Source: Helicobacter japonicus
GTDB lineage: Bacteria > Campylobacterota > Campylobacteria > Campylobacterales > Helicobacteraceae
Assembly (NCBI RefSeq): GCF_000762845.2
Contig: NZ_JRMQ02000016.1
Location: 1 to 32,804 of the forward strand
Length of the DNA: 32,804 nt
Reading direction: 5' to 3'
Part shown: positions 32,662 through 32,804 of the stretch, one piece after another
How the letters are laid out: every line of letters starts with the position of its first letter
Numbering within the stretch: the stretch's first letter is position 1
Program-made: the position numbers and the translations under genes
The notes under the pieces: model-generated
Seen by the model: only the letters and a program-made list of their open reading frames with translations
Told to the model about the DNA's origin: nothing
The model's database searches: none

Positions 32662-32804
32662 ATGAAAGATATAACACATAATTCCCATAATGCTTATAAA
32701 CTAACGGGGGGGGGGGATAAAGCAACTTCTCTCTAATGCATTTGCCCCACACTCCCGTAAAGGTGCTTTTTTCTTTTTCATATTTCTTTTTGTTTATTGT
32801 ATAG
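32662..32804 (+). pseudogene. Phase-variable gene start with G11 tract, off phase, partial
   Basis: ATG 32662 follows AAGGA and opens MKDITHNSHNAYKLT before a run of 11 G (32706-32716). As read, the frame closes after 24 codons. With 10 or 13 G the frame stays open to the window end and enters SRKGAFFFFIFLFVYCI, a hydrophobic segment like a long signal peptide. This is the design of phase-variable surface proteins in Helicobacter and Campylobacter. The gene is cut by the window end, so the product is unknown; an autotransporter or other outer-membrane protein is an inference. Confidence 0.65.

Overview
The window most likely comes from an enterohepatic-type Helicobacter (or a close Campylobacterales relative). 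The clues are AT-rich DNA, strong AAGGAG ribosome sites, a CtkA/HipA-like kinase and a giant methylase/helicase gene as found in Helicobacter plasticity-zone elements, a Mu-like phage, and a poly-G phase-variable gene. The species is an inference.

Four regions follow one another. (1) 1-945 is a junction: a truncated type I restriction specificity gene (hsdS, minus strand), then about 580 bases without a gene but dense in inverted repeats. (2) 946-16048 is a decaying integrative conjugative element (ICE), all on the plus strand and very AT-rich. It holds a giant N6-adenine methylase/helicase pseudogene, mazEF, a Fic protein, an operon of coiled-coil protein, HipA/CtkA-like kinase and RelA/SpoT-type synthetase, a VirB1-like transglycosylase and several unknown genes. 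Eight single-base frame changes lie in A tracts. Six ICE proteins end in short basic tails, two of them sharing KR(N/S)RDIL, which could be secretion signals. (3) 16049-31736 is a compact (about 15.7 kb) Mu-like transposable prophage, inserted in reverse and interrupting an ICE gene at 16048. It has repressor, small Ner-position gene, DDE transposase A, ATPase B, Gam, GemA, Mor-like activator, tail-fibre genes including an RCC1 beta-propeller, a lysis cassette (holin, spanins, DUF5675 protein) and a non-contractile tail block with a -1 frameshift site. No terminase, portal, capsid or sheath gene is visible. (4) 31737-32804 is chromosome: a pirin and the start of a phase-variable gene with a G11 tract in the off phase.

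How it works together: the phage early genes run leftward from about 30.5 to 25.1 kb, opposed by the repressor running rightward. The late genes form two divergent blocks from about 21.9 kb. The phage ends carry oppositely oriented copies of an ACTTTGATTT-like motif and a 7-bp terminal inverted repeat, but the flanking 5-mers do not match. With the ICE gene lost on the far side, this suggests an adjacent deletion or rearrangement after transposition.

The observations most worth following are the helically phased 11-bp DNA repeats inside the repressor gene, the head-less transposable tail-plus-lysis element, the kinase-alarmone synthetase operon, and the shared basic C-termini of the ICE proteins.
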